Source: Hymenobacter baengnokdamensis (lineage in GTDB: Bacteria > Bacteroidota > Bacteroidia > Cytophagales > Hymenobacteraceae). Taken from it: 64,000 nucleotides of DNA. The notes beneath the pieces are model-generated. The model was not told the origin of the DNA. It was given only the letters and a program-made list of their open reading frames with translations, and did no database searches. Where the stretch lies: positions 2,356,001-2,420,000 of the forward strand of contig NZ_CP044285.1 of NCBI RefSeq assembly GCF_008728635.1, read 5' to 3'. Positions 1-7,746 of the stretch are shown in pieces. Both the position numbers and the translations under genes were made by a program. Within the stretch, counting starts at the first letter, position 1. Every line of letters begins with the position of its first letter.

Positions 1-1137
1 GCTTTCACTGGCCTCAATAGTCTTTTCAATTGATGGTTTCACCTGGGGCCAAGCGATGCCTTTCTTGGCATGCGGTCTAACCGTGGCATCCCGGTAGCGA
101 CCATTGCCGAGTTCTTGGGAGTCAAGTGGGGTAGTAGGTCGCTGACGGGTCTGGAGCAAGGTGGATTGCGACTCAGGCTCGTTTGCCTGGTCGCCGGCTG
201 GCTTGGTCAGCCTTGACTTGCTCCCAGGCGCATCTACCAGCAACTGATGGAAACTGAACGGGTTGGTCAGGGACCAGATGCTACAGACGAAGAAGTAACG
301 CTGCTGGCCGACCTGGAAGTGAAAGCCATTGGCCTGAAGGTGGATGGGTCGCCCGAGGTAGAAGTCTGCCTGAGGATAGGCTCCTTCTGGAGTGCGCAGT
401 AAAGCCTGCGCCAGATTGCTGTGCGCCGCCGTAATGGCCCGTAGCGCCTGATGATTAAAGCATTGTTCGGCCAGGATGCATTGCTGGTCAGTTGAGAGGC
501 CGCGGCGCCGGATGCTCACGTGGCCCATATACTGGTTAGTGGCCGCTGGCGTAGCTACGACGGTACAGATGGTGTCAAGCGATTCGCGGGAAAAGTAATG
601 CTTCAAGAGCCCGGGACCAGCCTCGTAGAACAGGACGCGCAACAGTTCGAAGCATGGTATTAAAATAGTTCGACCCCCTGTCTGGCGGGTAAGTACCCAA
701 CTATCGGACGCCGCAGTTAAGAAAAGTCGCACTAGTGGCGAAGTGCTTGTCAGCTCAGCTGGCGTGAGGAGCGAATTCAGGCGACGGGCGACGGATTGAT
801 GACCGCCGAGCCAGAAGCTGTAGAGGCTGGAGAAAAGATGATGTGTCCTACCTGTCTCGGTATCCGTCACATACTGGCCGTCGGAGACGCGGTTGCCAAC
901 TGAATCCCATAGTGAGCCGAGCAGAAAGGCGTGGGAGTCGGCCATGCTAGCCTTGCAACTCAGTAGCTCACCGACGGGCTGACGGAAGCCGTCCCGTGCG
1001 CTTTTCGCCACGAAATGCAAGTCCATCTCATATTGGTAGGTTGAGTTACACTTCCTGTTAATCTTGCCGTGTGCGACTACTTGGTAGAGCCAGTTAGGAG
1101 GGAGGGCAGGTAAGCGTAATATCAGCGGGGTTGGCAT
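1..1137 (-). CDS. TnsE-like transposition protein (partial, runs off left edge)
   Basis: An uninterrupted frame of 379 codons starts at ATG 1137 and runs off the window, so the C-terminus is missing. Visible features are an IPxFELLRxLF block at residues 160-170, a following helical stretch, a beta-rich segment around 260-295 ending in NPFSF, and a Gln/Ser/Thr-rich linker after about 300. This order (IPxxELxRxLF, then a Gln-rich linker before a C-terminal domain) resembles my recollection of Tn7 TnsE, the protein that directs transposition to replicating DNA. The gene reads inward from a repeat array at 1181-1246 that looks like a Tn7-type transposon end, which supports the call independently. 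In Tn7 itself tnsA, not tnsE, is nearest the end, so the arrangement would be non-canonical. The family assignment is an inference; the open frame is certain. Confidence 0.5.
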   Translation of the reverse strand, partial: MPTPLILRLPALPPNWLYQVVAHGKINRKCNSTYQYEMDLHFVAKSARDGFRQPVGELLSCKASMADSHAFLLGSLWDSVGNRVSDGQYVTDTETGRTHHLFSSLYSFWLGGHQSVARRLNSLLTPAELTSTSPLVRLFLTAASDSWVLTRQTGGRTILIPCFELLRVLFYEAGPGLLKHYFSRESLDTICTVVATPAATNQYMGHVSIRRRGLSTDQQCILAEQCFNHQALRAITAAHSNLAQALLRTPEGAYPQADFYLGRPIHLQANGFHFQVGQQRYFFVCSIWSLTNPFSFHQLLVDAPGSKSRLTKPAGDQANEPESQSTLLQTRQRPTTPLDSQELGNGRYRDATVRPHAKKGIAWPQVKPSIEKTIEASES

Positions 1138-1180
1138 AGTAATCGCGGGCAGCTATAAGTATAAATCAAGCGCAAGGTTA

Positions 1181-1246
1181 TTCCCATCTACTTTGACAAT
1201 TTTCCCAACTACTTCTACCTATTCCCATCTACTTTGTCAACTGACA
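1181..1246. mobile_element. Putative Tn7-like transposon end with three terminal repeats
   Basis: Read on the minus strand from 1246, the sequence begins TGTCAGTTGACAAAGTAG. It then contains three head-to-tail units of about 20 bp: GACAAAGTAGATGGGAA, a degenerate GTAGAAGTAGTTGGGAA, and GTCAAAGTAGATGGGAA. A terminal TGT with several TnsB-site-like direct repeats is the architecture of Tn7 and CAST ends. The outermost base would be 1246; a 5-bp target duplication would be GTGCA (1247-1251) if the other end lies outside the window. The element reaches leftward and contains the TnsE-like gene. Confidence 0.55.
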
Positions 1247-1717
1247 GTGCAGCAGGCGCCGCACCAGAATAATCTCGCCCGTGTGGTAGGCGGCGTGGTC
1301 GGCAATGAGCAGGGCTTCGCGGAAGATAGTCTGGCCGTCGCCGTGGGGCAGGGGCGCGAAAAAATCAGTGGCCGGATTTTCGAGCAGCGCCATAAACCGC
1401 TGGCGGTCATGCGCAATCTGCGAGAGCGTATTCTGCCAGCCGGCTTCATCCACGGCCAGCTTATTGTCGGGCCAGTACCCGGCGGGCCACTCGGGCGAAA
1501 CGTGCTGCGGGTTCAGGCAAAACTCCACGATGTCCCATTGCGCAATGCGAATGTGCTCGACAAGCTGCCAGATGGTGTAGGGCACATCGGGCACGGCCTG
1601 GTTGCGCAGCGGCGCGGGCAGGTCGGCCACGGCGGCTTCGAAAGTGGCATGGGCATTGCCGCCGGCCAGCAGCTGGGTTAGCTCGGCCACGAGGCCGGCT
1701 CTTACTTGCTTTTCCAT
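1229..1717 (-). CDS. DinB-family (DfsB-like) protein with transposon-derived C-terminus
   Basis: A 162-residue four-helix-bundle protein of the DinB/YfiT superfamily, whose members are often metal-dependent thiol transferases. The probable metal triad is visible as His55 (VEHIRIAQ) and His141/His145 (ADHAAYHTGE). The helix ending GEIILVRRLL is where such proteins normally finish after a few more residues. Here the last codons, C-Q-L-T-K-stop, are supplied by the transposon end at 1246, so the native tail has been replaced by a five-residue foreign one. The core fold and metal site look intact. No neighbour suggests a substrate. Confidence 0.85.
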   Translation of the reverse strand: MEKQVRAGLVAELTQLLAGGNAHATFEAAVADLPAPLRNQAVPDVPYTIWQLVEHIRIAQWDIVEFCLNPQHVSPEWPAGYWPDNKLAVDEAGWQNTLSQIAHDRQRFMALLENPATDFFAPLPHGDGQTIFREALLIADHAAYHTGEIILVRRLLHCQLTK

Positions 1718-1784
1718 AGGATGGTCAGTTTTCTTTGTGAATCAATATGTTTTTTACTATATACAATGTGCCGGCTAGGTAGGC

Positions 1785-2162
1785 TTACAGCACCGACAGC
1801 CGGCCCAGCTGCCCGAGCCGGCTCGCAAAAACCTGCCCGATGCTGCGCGCCCGCAGCTTGGCTTCGTCGGCCACCGGACCGGCAAAGTGCGCATCTACCG
1901 TGGCAAAAAACAGCGCCAGCCACTGCTGAAAGTGCGCTTCGCTGATGGGCAGCGGAATATGCTTTGGAAACGGCCGGCCGCGGTAGCGCGCCGTGCCCAG
2001 CAAGATGCCGCTCCAGAAATCGTAGAGCTGCGGCAGGTGGTGGCTCCAGTCGACCCGGGCTGCCTCGTTGAAAACGGGTGCCAGCAGCGGGTCGGCGTTT
2101 ACGCGCTCGTAGAAGCGGTCAACCAGTAGCTTTATATCGGCTTCGGAGATGATGTCGGGCAT
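1785..2162 (-). CDS. Group III truncated hemoglobin
   Basis: A 125-residue heme protein of the truncated globin family, group III (Cgb-like), expected in the cytoplasm for oxygen or nitric oxide chemistry. The pattern HxPLPI followed by HFxxW (residues 68-81) is typical, with His77 the likely proximal heme ligand. The start MPDIISEAD at 2162 is preferred; an upstream extension of the frame to 2327 only reads through AT-rich promoter DNA shared with the divergent reductase gene. Single-gene transcription unit. Confidence 0.85.
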   Translation of the reverse strand: MPDIISEADIKLLVDRFYERVNADPLLAPVFNEAARVDWSHHLPQLYDFWSGILLGTARYRGRPFPKHIPLPISEAHFQQWLALFFATVDAHFAGPVADEAKLRARSIGQVFASRLGQLGRLSVL

Positions 2163-2273
2163 GATTAATATAGTTATTTTATAATATATAAAATGAAAAA
2201 CAACAGGCTTCCGCACAAGCGCGAAAGTTGAGGTGCGGCAACATCGGGCAACCAATAAATTACTACCAATAAC

Positions 2274-2849
2274 ATGAGAAAAATTCGAATCATGGAGCAC
2301 ATCTCGCTGGACGGCGTAATCCAGCACGACGGTAGCGAGGGTTTCGCGTACGGCAACTGGACGACTCCCTACCGAACGCCGGCTGGGTTAGCGGCCGTTG
2401 TAGAAGTCTACGGTAGCCGCTTCGATTTGCTGCTGGGCCGCCGCACCTACGATGCCTGGGCTGCCTTCTGGCCGCAGGCCGGCGATAGCCCGATGGCAAA
2501 CGGTCTGAATGCGGCGATGAAATATGTCGCCACCCACCGCCCCACCGGCCTGGGCTGGGGGCCGGCCCAGGACCTTGGGGCCGACATGCTGGCGGAGATT
2601 CGGCGCATCAGGGCCACGGACGGCCCCGACCTGCTTGTGTGCGGAAGCTCCACGCTGACCAGCGTGCTGCTCGGCCACGGCTTAGTAGATGAGGTAGTGC
2701 TGCTGGTTTACCCGGTGTTGCTGGGCCGGGGCAAACGCTTGTTTGCGGACACTGCTGACCCGCGCGAGCTTGCCTTTGTCAGCTCGCAGGTGACGTCCAC
2801 GGGCGTGCTTCTCAACACGTACCGGCACGTGGGTGCGCTGCGCCCTTAG
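2274..2849 (+). CDS. Dihydrofolate reductase family protein (RibD C-terminal-like)
   Basis: A 191-residue protein of the DHFR/RibD-C superfamily (YyaP/YwjB-like), probable NAD(P)H-dependent reductases of unknown substrate. It opens with the typical beta strand and 'SLDGVIQ' segment, has GRRTYD near residue 55, and the nucleotide-site block CGSSTL...LVDEVVLLVYPVLLGRGKRLF near 125-160. It is divergent from the globin gene with 111 bp between starts. The length is normal for the family; the substrate cannot be read from sequence. Confidence 0.85.
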   Translation: MRKIRIMEHISLDGVIQHDGSEGFAYGNWTTPYRTPAGLAAVVEVYGSRFDLLLGRRTYDAWAAFWPQAGDSPMANGLNAAMKYVATHRPTGLGWGPAQDLGADMLAEIRRIRATDGPDLLVCGSSTLTSVLLGHGLVDEVVLLVYPVLLGRGKRLFADTADPRELAFVSSQVTSTGVLLNTYRHVGALRP

Positions 2850-2865
2850 CTCAGGCTTTGTAAAG

Positions 2866-2873
2866 TAGCTTTG
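2866..2873 (+). promoter_or_regulatory. Candidate Bacteroidota -7 box upstream of sce7726-like gene
   Basis: TAGCTTTG matches the TAnnTTTG -7 consensus exactly and ends 8 bp before the ATG at 2882, which would give a nearly leaderless mRNA. No good TTG -33 element is seen at 17-23 bp, so this is a weak call. Confidence 0.3.
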
Positions 2874-2881
2874 AGGTTGCG

Positions 2882-3496
2882 ATGAATGACCCCGAAATCC
2901 GCGCCCGGCTTTATCCGCTGCTGCAGGGCGGCGTGTACATAGAAGAGCTGCCCACCGGCACCACCCGCGCCGACGTGGTGCACATTACGCCGCAGTTTAT
3001 GCACGGCTACGAGGTAAAAGGCGACGGCGACACCCTGCAGCGCGTGGCCAACCAGCTGCGCTGCTACGCCGAAGTGTACGACTTCGTCACCTTCATCATC
3101 ACCGAAAAGCACCTGGCCAGGCTGCTGCCGCTGCTGCCCGACTGGGTGGGCATTGCGGTAGCCTCACCCGAGGCAGGTGCGCTGCGGCCGCACCGCGCCG
3201 CCTGCTACAACGCCACCGTGCAGCGGGCGCCGCTGGCCGGGCTGCTGCTGCTCGACGAAGTAAAGCAGTACCTGCTGGCCCGGGGCCTGGCCGGCGCCAG
3301 CACCCTGCGCAAGCGCGAGGTGGCGCACTACCTGCGCACGGCGCATACCGTGCCGCTTTCCGACCTGGCCCACTACGTGCGCGAACGCCTCATTGCCCGG
3401 CTGCCCGAGCGCCTGCTGCTGCGCGAGGAGCGCAAAGCCGAGCGCGGGCGACGGGCAGCCGCCCAGCAGCGGCGGCAAGCCCGGCGACGCAACTAG
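2882..3496 (+). CDS. sce7726-like protein (PD-(D/E)XK-type fold)
   Basis: A 204-residue protein resembling the sce7726 family. The N-terminal half shows a restriction-nuclease-like core: Asp31, then E44-V-K46 followed by GDGDTLQR, an aligned Gln (NQL) and a TFIITEKHL strand ending LLPDWVGI. The D...ExK arrangement fits the PD-(D/E)XK fold. The C-terminal third is helical and strongly basic (Arg-rich), suggesting nucleic-acid contact. It stands alone between the reductase and the kaiC operon. Nuclease activity is inferred from the fold only. Confidence 0.65.
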   Translation: MNDPEIRARLYPLLQGGVYIEELPTGTTRADVVHITPQFMHGYEVKGDGDTLQRVANQLRCYAEVYDFVTFIITEKHLARLLPLLPDWVGIAVASPEAGALRPHRAACYNATVQRAPLAGLLLLDEVKQYLLARGLAGASTLRKREVAHYLRTAHTVPLSDLAHYVRERLIARLPERLLLREERKAERGRRAAAQQRRQARRRN

Positions 3497-3587
3497 CTAT
3501 TGCAGGTTTCCTACTTTATTGGCTTAACTTTCCGGTCGGTTCTGCGCTATCAAGCCTTTCTGTATTTGTACTACATACCCCTTTTCT

Positions 3588-5324
3588 ATGCAAGATGCTC
3601 CGCTTTCGCCAGCCACTCTGCAGCAGCTGCCGAAGGCTCCTACCGGCATCGATGGACTCGATGAGATAACCGAAGGCGGCCTGCCGCTGGGCCGGCCCAC
3701 GCTGCTGTGCGGCAGCGCCGGCTGCGGCAAAACGCTGCTGGCCATCGAGTTTCTGGTGCGCGGCATCCGCAACTACGACGAGCCGGGCGTGCTCATGACC
3801 TTCGAGGAAACCGCCGATGAGCTGGCGGCCAACGTGGCCTCACTGGGCTTTGACCTCAAGCAGCTGCAGGCCGACAAGCAGCTGCGCCTCGACCACGTGC
3901 ACATCGACCGCTCGGAGATTGAGGAAACGGGTGAGTACGACCTCGACGGCTTGTTTATTCGTCTGGGCTACGCCATCGACACTATCGGTGCCAAGCGCGT
4001 GGTGCTCGATACCATTGAGGCACTTTTTTCGGGCTTTCCCAACGAAGCGGTGCTGCGCTCCGAAATCCGCCGGCTGTTTCGCTGGCTCAAGGACAAGGGC
4101 GTCACCACCATTATCACTGCCGAGCGCGGCGAGGGCACCCTCACGCGGCAAGGGCTGGAAGAATACGTGTCAGACTGCGTAATTCTGCTCGACAACCGGG
4201 TTATCGACCAGATTACTACCCGCCGGCTGCGCATTGTGAAGTACCGCGGCAGCACCCACGGCACCAACGAGTACCCGTACCTTATCAGTGAAGACGGCAT
4301 CTCGGTGCTGCCCGTTACCTCGCTCAAGCTCGAGCATACGGTATCTGAGGATATTATCTCGTCGGGTGTGCCGGGCCTCGACGAGATGTTTACGCGCCGG
4401 GGCTGGTACCGGGGCAGCAGCGTGCTGATAACCGGTACGGCCGGCACGGCCAAGACTACCCTGGCCGCCGCCTTTGCCCTCGAAACCTGCCGCCGTGGCG
4501 AGCGCTGCCTGTATTTCGCCTTTGAGGAGTCGCCGGCCCAGCTCATTCGCAATATGCGCTCAGTGGGGATGGATTTGCGGCCTTTCCTCGACCAGGGCTT
4601 GCTGCGTATCGAAGCGGCGCGGCCCACGCTCAATGGCCTCGAGCGCCACTTGGTTACGCTGCACCGCGCCGTTGCGCAGTTTCAGCCCCACGCCGTGGTT
4701 ATCGACCCCATCAGTAATCTGGTATCGGTGGGCAGCCTCAATGAGGTGCGCAGTATGCTTACTCGTATGATTGATTTTCTAAAGGTTAACAATATTACGG
4801 CCCTGTTTACGGCCCTCATCAGTGCCCGCGATGGCCGCATGGACATGACGGAGGAAGGCGTCTCGTCATTGGTCGATACCTGGGTGTCGGTGCGCGACCT
4901 CGAAGGTATTGGCGAGCGCAACCGGGGCCTGAGCATACTCAAGGCCCGGGGCATGTCGCACTCCAACCAGGTGCGCGAGTTTTTAGTAACGGAAAACGGT
5001 ATCCAGCTGCTGGATGTAATAATCGGCCCTGCCGGCATCATTACCGGAGCGGGTCGCCTCACCCAGCGAATTCAGGAAGAGGCGCAGCGGGCGGTGCAGC
5101 AGCACGAATCGGCCCGACGCGACCGCGACCTCGAGCGTAAGCGCCGCGTACTCGAAGCAACCATTGCCAACCTGCGCACCGAGTTTGAAACCGTTGAAGA
5201 AGAGCTGCGGCGCATCAGCCATGAAGAGCAGACCCGTGAAACCAGCCTGCACGAGAGCCGCGCGGTCCTGGCCAAAGGTCTTTCGGCCGATTATTTAGCT
5301 GCCAAGCCCAACACCCGGCCCTAG
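3588..5324 (+). CDS. kaiC: KaiC-like double RecA-domain ATPase
   Basis: A 578-residue KaiC homologue with two RecA/KaiC domains and a C-terminal coiled-coil tail. Walker A motifs are GSAGCGKT (42-49) and GTAGTAKT (283-290). The catalytic Glu pairs are kept in both halves (FEE at 72-74 and a second FEE in YFAFEE). In the second domain the segment EGVSSLVDT aligns with the KaiC phosphorylation loop, giving Ser-Ser where cyanobacterial KaiC has Ser431-Thr432, so autophosphorylation is plausible. The last 70 residues are a charged coiled coil (RRDRDLERKRRVLE). It is the first gene of a four-gene operon with two kaiB genes and a PAS histidine kinase. In non-cyanobacterial species such clusters are linked to stress or signalling; no kaiA is present. 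Confidence 0.92.
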   Translation: MQDAPLSPATLQQLPKAPTGIDGLDEITEGGLPLGRPTLLCGSAGCGKTLLAIEFLVRGIRNYDEPGVLMTFEETADELAANVASLGFDLKQLQADKQLRLDHVHIDRSEIEETGEYDLDGLFIRLGYAIDTIGAKRVVLDTIEALFSGFPNEAVLRSEIRRLFRWLKDKGVTTIITAERGEGTLTRQGLEEYVSDCVILLDNRVIDQITTRRLRIVKYRGSTHGTNEYPYLISEDGISVLPVTSLKLEHTVSEDIISSGVPGLDEMFTRRGWYRGSSVLITGTAGTAKTTLAAAFALETCRRGERCLYFAFEESPAQLIRNMRSVGMDLRPFLDQGLLRIEAARPTLNGLERHLVTLHRAVAQFQPHAVVIDPISNLVSVGSLNEVRSMLTRMIDFLKVNNITALFTALISARDGRMDMTEEGVSSLVDTWVSVRDLEGIGERNRGLSILKARGMSHSNQVREFLVTENGIQLLDVIIGPAGIITGAGRLTQRIQEEAQRAVQQHESARRDRDLERKRRVLEATIANLRTEFETVEEELRRISHEEQTRETSLHESRAVLAKGLSADYLAAKPNTRP

Positions 5325-5344
5325 GGGCCGTATGCTAATACATT

Positions 5345-5674
5345 ATGATGGAAGTGAGGGAAGACATAGGCGAAAACAGCCCGCCGGAAGAAGGCGAAAC
5401 GTGGGAGCTGCGGCTGTACGTAGCCGGCCAAACTGCTAAATCAATTGCGGCCCTGGCTAACCTGCGCCGCTACTGCGAGCAGCATATGCCGGGCCGCTAC
5501 CACCTGGAGGTGATTGACTTGCTTGAAAAGCCCCAGCTGGCCGAAGGCGACCAGATTCTGGCCATTCCTACGCTGGTGCGTAAAATGCCCGAGCCAATCC
5601 GCAAGGTTATCGGCGACCTCTCGAATGAGGAGCGCGTATTTGTCGGGCTCGACCTGCGCCCGAAGCGCCCTTAG
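5345..5674 (+). CDS. kaiB: KaiB-family protein 1
   Basis: A 109-residue KaiB-type thioredoxin-like-fold protein, expected to bind the KaiC ring. Family hallmarks are LRLYVAGQT, a central [38 protein letters not shown] and a C-terminal GLDLRPK. About 20 acidic residues precede the fold. It lies 20 bp after kaiC and 9 bp before a second kaiB. ATG 5345 is followed directly by another ATG, so either may be used. Confidence 0.92.
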   Translation: MMEVREDIGENSPPEEGETWELRLYVAGQTAKSIAALANLRRYCEQHMPGRYHLEVIDLLEKPQLAEGDQILAIPTLVRKMPEPIRKVIGDLSNEERVFVGLDLRPKRP

Positions 5675-5683
5675 GCCTTGCCC

Positions 5684-6007
5684 ATGAGCCCCGCTACCAT
5701 TCCTGCCGAAGAACCTGCCTACGAATTTTACCTCTACGTAACGGGAGCTACTCCTAATTCGACCCGGGCGCTGCGCAATATTAAAGAGATTTGTGAGGTG
5801 CATTTACAAGGTCAGTATATATTAAAAATAGTAGATATATACCAAGAGCCCCAGGTGGCCCAGCAGGAGCAGATTATAGCCAGCCCCACGCTGATACGGC
5901 GCCGCCCGCTGCCCCAGCGGCGCCTGGTAGGTGACCTTTCTAACCGGGCAACCGTATTGGCTGTATTAGGAATTGACCACCTGCTGCCCCCGGCTTCTGT
6001 ATCATGA
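5684..6007 (+). CDS. kaiB: KaiB-family protein 2
   Basis: A second KaiB paralogue of 107 residues. It has YLYVTG-type strand residues (FYLYVTGATPNS), a KIVDIYQEPQVAQQEQIIASPTL core and LVGDLSNRA. It is clearly diverged from its neighbour, which suggests separate roles toward KaiC or the kinase. The ATG at 5684 was chosen over a TTG at 5678. Its stop overlaps the histidine-kinase start in an ATGA (6004-6007), indicating translational coupling. Confidence 0.9.
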   Translation: MSPATIPAEEPAYEFYLYVTGATPNSTRALRNIKEICEVHLQGQYILKIVDIYQEPQVAQQEQIIASPTLIRRRPLPQRRLVGDLSNRATVLAVLGIDHLLPPASVS

Positions 6008-7704
6008 CCCCCACCGCCGCTGACCTGGCCCGGGAAAACGAAGAGCTACGCCACCAACTGCGGGAGGCTGAAGAGCTGATTGCGGCCGTGCGCACCGGGG
6101 CGGTTGATGCGCTGGCCATTCACGGAGCCGACGGGCCGCGCATCTTTACCCTCGAAAGTGCCGACCACGGCTACCGCCACCTGGTAGAGCAGATGAGCGA
6201 AGGGGCAGTTCTGCTCGCGGCCGATGGCTTTGTGCTGTATTGCAACGCCGCCCTGGCGCAGGTGCTGGGCTGCCCGCTCAGTGATATCCTGGGCCATGCC
6301 TTCACCGACTTTATTCCGGCCGAGTACCAGCGCTACTGGGCCGAGCTGTGGCAGCAGGGCTGGGCCACCCAGGCCCGCGGCGAGCTGCCGCTGCAAAACT
6401 GCCTCGATAAGGTACTGCGCCCGTTTTCAGTGTCGATGAACGTGCTCACTTTTAGCGGAACATCTACCCTGGCGGTGCTGCTGGCCGACGTGTCGGCGCG
6501 CCTGGAGATATCCTCCATCCGCTCGGTAGTTGCCAAGCAGAACAAGCTGCTCGACCGCAAAAACGAGGAGCTGGTGCGCCAGCAGGCGGCGCACCAGGCG
6601 GCCGAGCGCACGGCCGTCGAAGTGAGCCGCGTGCTGGAAGGAATTCCGCAGATAGCCTGGACTGCCGATGCCAGGGGCGAAACTACCTTTCTCAATCACC
6701 GCTGGTTCGACTACGTGGGCGAGCCGGCTATTACGCCGGAGCAGATTGCCAGCCGCATTCACCCCGACGACTTCCGGCCCGCGATGCAGAGCTGGGAAAA
6801 AAGCCTGGCCACCCAGGAGCCGCTGGAGCTCGAATGCCGCATCCTGAATAGCCGCGGCGAATACCGCTGGATGCTGGGCCGGGCCTTGCCCTCGCGCAAT
6901 GAGGAGGGCGAGATTATTCAGTGGATTGGCACCTACACCGATATCCATGAGCACAAGCTGGCCCAGGAGCGCGTGGCCCAGGCCCATCAGCTGCTGCACG
7001 ATAATAACGAAGAGCTGACCCGCGTAAATATAGACCTGGATAGCTTTATCTACACGGCCTCGCATGACCTGAAGGGCCCGATTACCAACATCGAAGGGCT
7101 GCTCGAAGCCCTGGCCGATGAGCTGCCCGTCAAAAACCTGTTACCCGGCCCGGTTTCGTCTATCCTGATGATGCTCGATAAATCGGTCGAGCGCTTTCAG
7201 CGCACTATCGAGCAGCTCAGCGATGTGGCCAAGCTTCAGCGCGAGCATGGCCTGGCCAGCACGCCGGTGCTGCTGGCACCGGTAGTGCGCGACGTCAGCC
7301 TCGACCTGGCTTCGATGCTGCGCACCACCGGCGCGCAGCTTACCGTTGACCTGGCCGACCAGCTTACGGTGCGCTTTCTGGAAAAAAACCTGCGCAGTCT
7401 GGTGTACAATCTGCTTAATAATGCCCTCAAGTACCGTGCGCCCGAACGGGTGCCGCAAGTGACGATACGGGCGCAGCCGGATGGGCGCTACGTACGCCTA
7501 ACCGTGCAGGATAATGGCCTGGGCATCGACCCAGCGGGCCAGCGCAAGCTTTTCGGCCTGTTTGAGCGCCTGCACAGCCACGTAGAGGGCAGCGGCATCG
7601 GCCTGTTTATGGTTAAGAAGATGGTGGAGAATGCGGGGGGGCGCATCTGGGTTGAGAGCGAGCTGGACGTAGGCTCGGCATTCAACGTGCTGCTGCCGCA
7701 GTAA
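6004..7704 (+). CDS. PAS-domain sensor histidine kinase of the kai cluster
   Basis: A 566-residue soluble hybrid-free histidine kinase. It begins with a coiled coil (LARENEELRHQL), followed by PAS 1 (about 50-165), a coiled-coil linker, PAS 2 with PAC (about 205-320), HisKA with His354 in ASHDLKGPI, and HATPase_c (about 460-566) with N box NLLNNALKY, DNGLGID and GSGIGLFMVKK. No membrane segment is seen, so it senses cytoplasmic signals. Coupling to kaiB2 by a 4-bp overlap suggests it is the output or input kinase of the KaiC/KaiB module. No response regulator is adjacent, so its partner must be elsewhere. Confidence 0.93.
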   Translation: MTPTAADLARENEELRHQLREAEELIAAVRTGAVDALAIHGADGPRIFTLESADHGYRHLVEQMSEGAVLLAADGFVLYCNAALAQVLGCPLSDILGHAFTDFIPAEYQRYWAELWQQGWATQARGELPLQNCLDKVLRPFSVSMNVLTFSGTSTLAVLLADVSARLEISSIRSVVAKQNKLLDRKNEELVRQQAAHQAAERTAVEVSRVLEGIPQIAWTADARGETTFLNHRWFDYVGEPAITPEQIASRIHPDDFRPAMQSWEKSLATQEPLELECRILNSRGEYRWMLGRALPSRNEEGEIIQWIGTYTDIHEHKLAQERVAQAHQLLHDNNEELTRVNIDLDSFIYTASHDLKGPITNIEGLLEALADELPVKNLLPGPVSSILMMLDKSVERFQRTIEQLSDVAKLQREHGLASTPVLLAPVVRDVSLDLASMLRTTGAQLTVDLADQLTVRFLEKNLRSLVYNLLNNALKYRAPERVPQVTIRAQPDGRYVRLTVQDNGLGIDPAGQRKLFGLFERLHSHVEGSGIGLFMVKKMVENAGGRIWVESELDVGSAFNVLLPQ

Positions 7705-7746
7705 GCTGCTCGCAAGGGCGCTCGAGCCGGTGGTAATTTTACGGCT

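Noticed and set aside
1..1137. Segment TGRTHHLFSSL in the left-edge gene looks like the GRVHHLLS segment of TnsA.
   Set aside because: The catalytic Glu and the downstream Q and K motifs of TnsA are absent, and the IPxFELLRxLF region and overall order fit TnsE better.
2163..2327. Upstream extension of the globin gene (55 codons).
   Set aside because: It reads through the AT-rich divergent promoter region and overlaps the start of the reductase gene; the family begins at MPDIISEAD.
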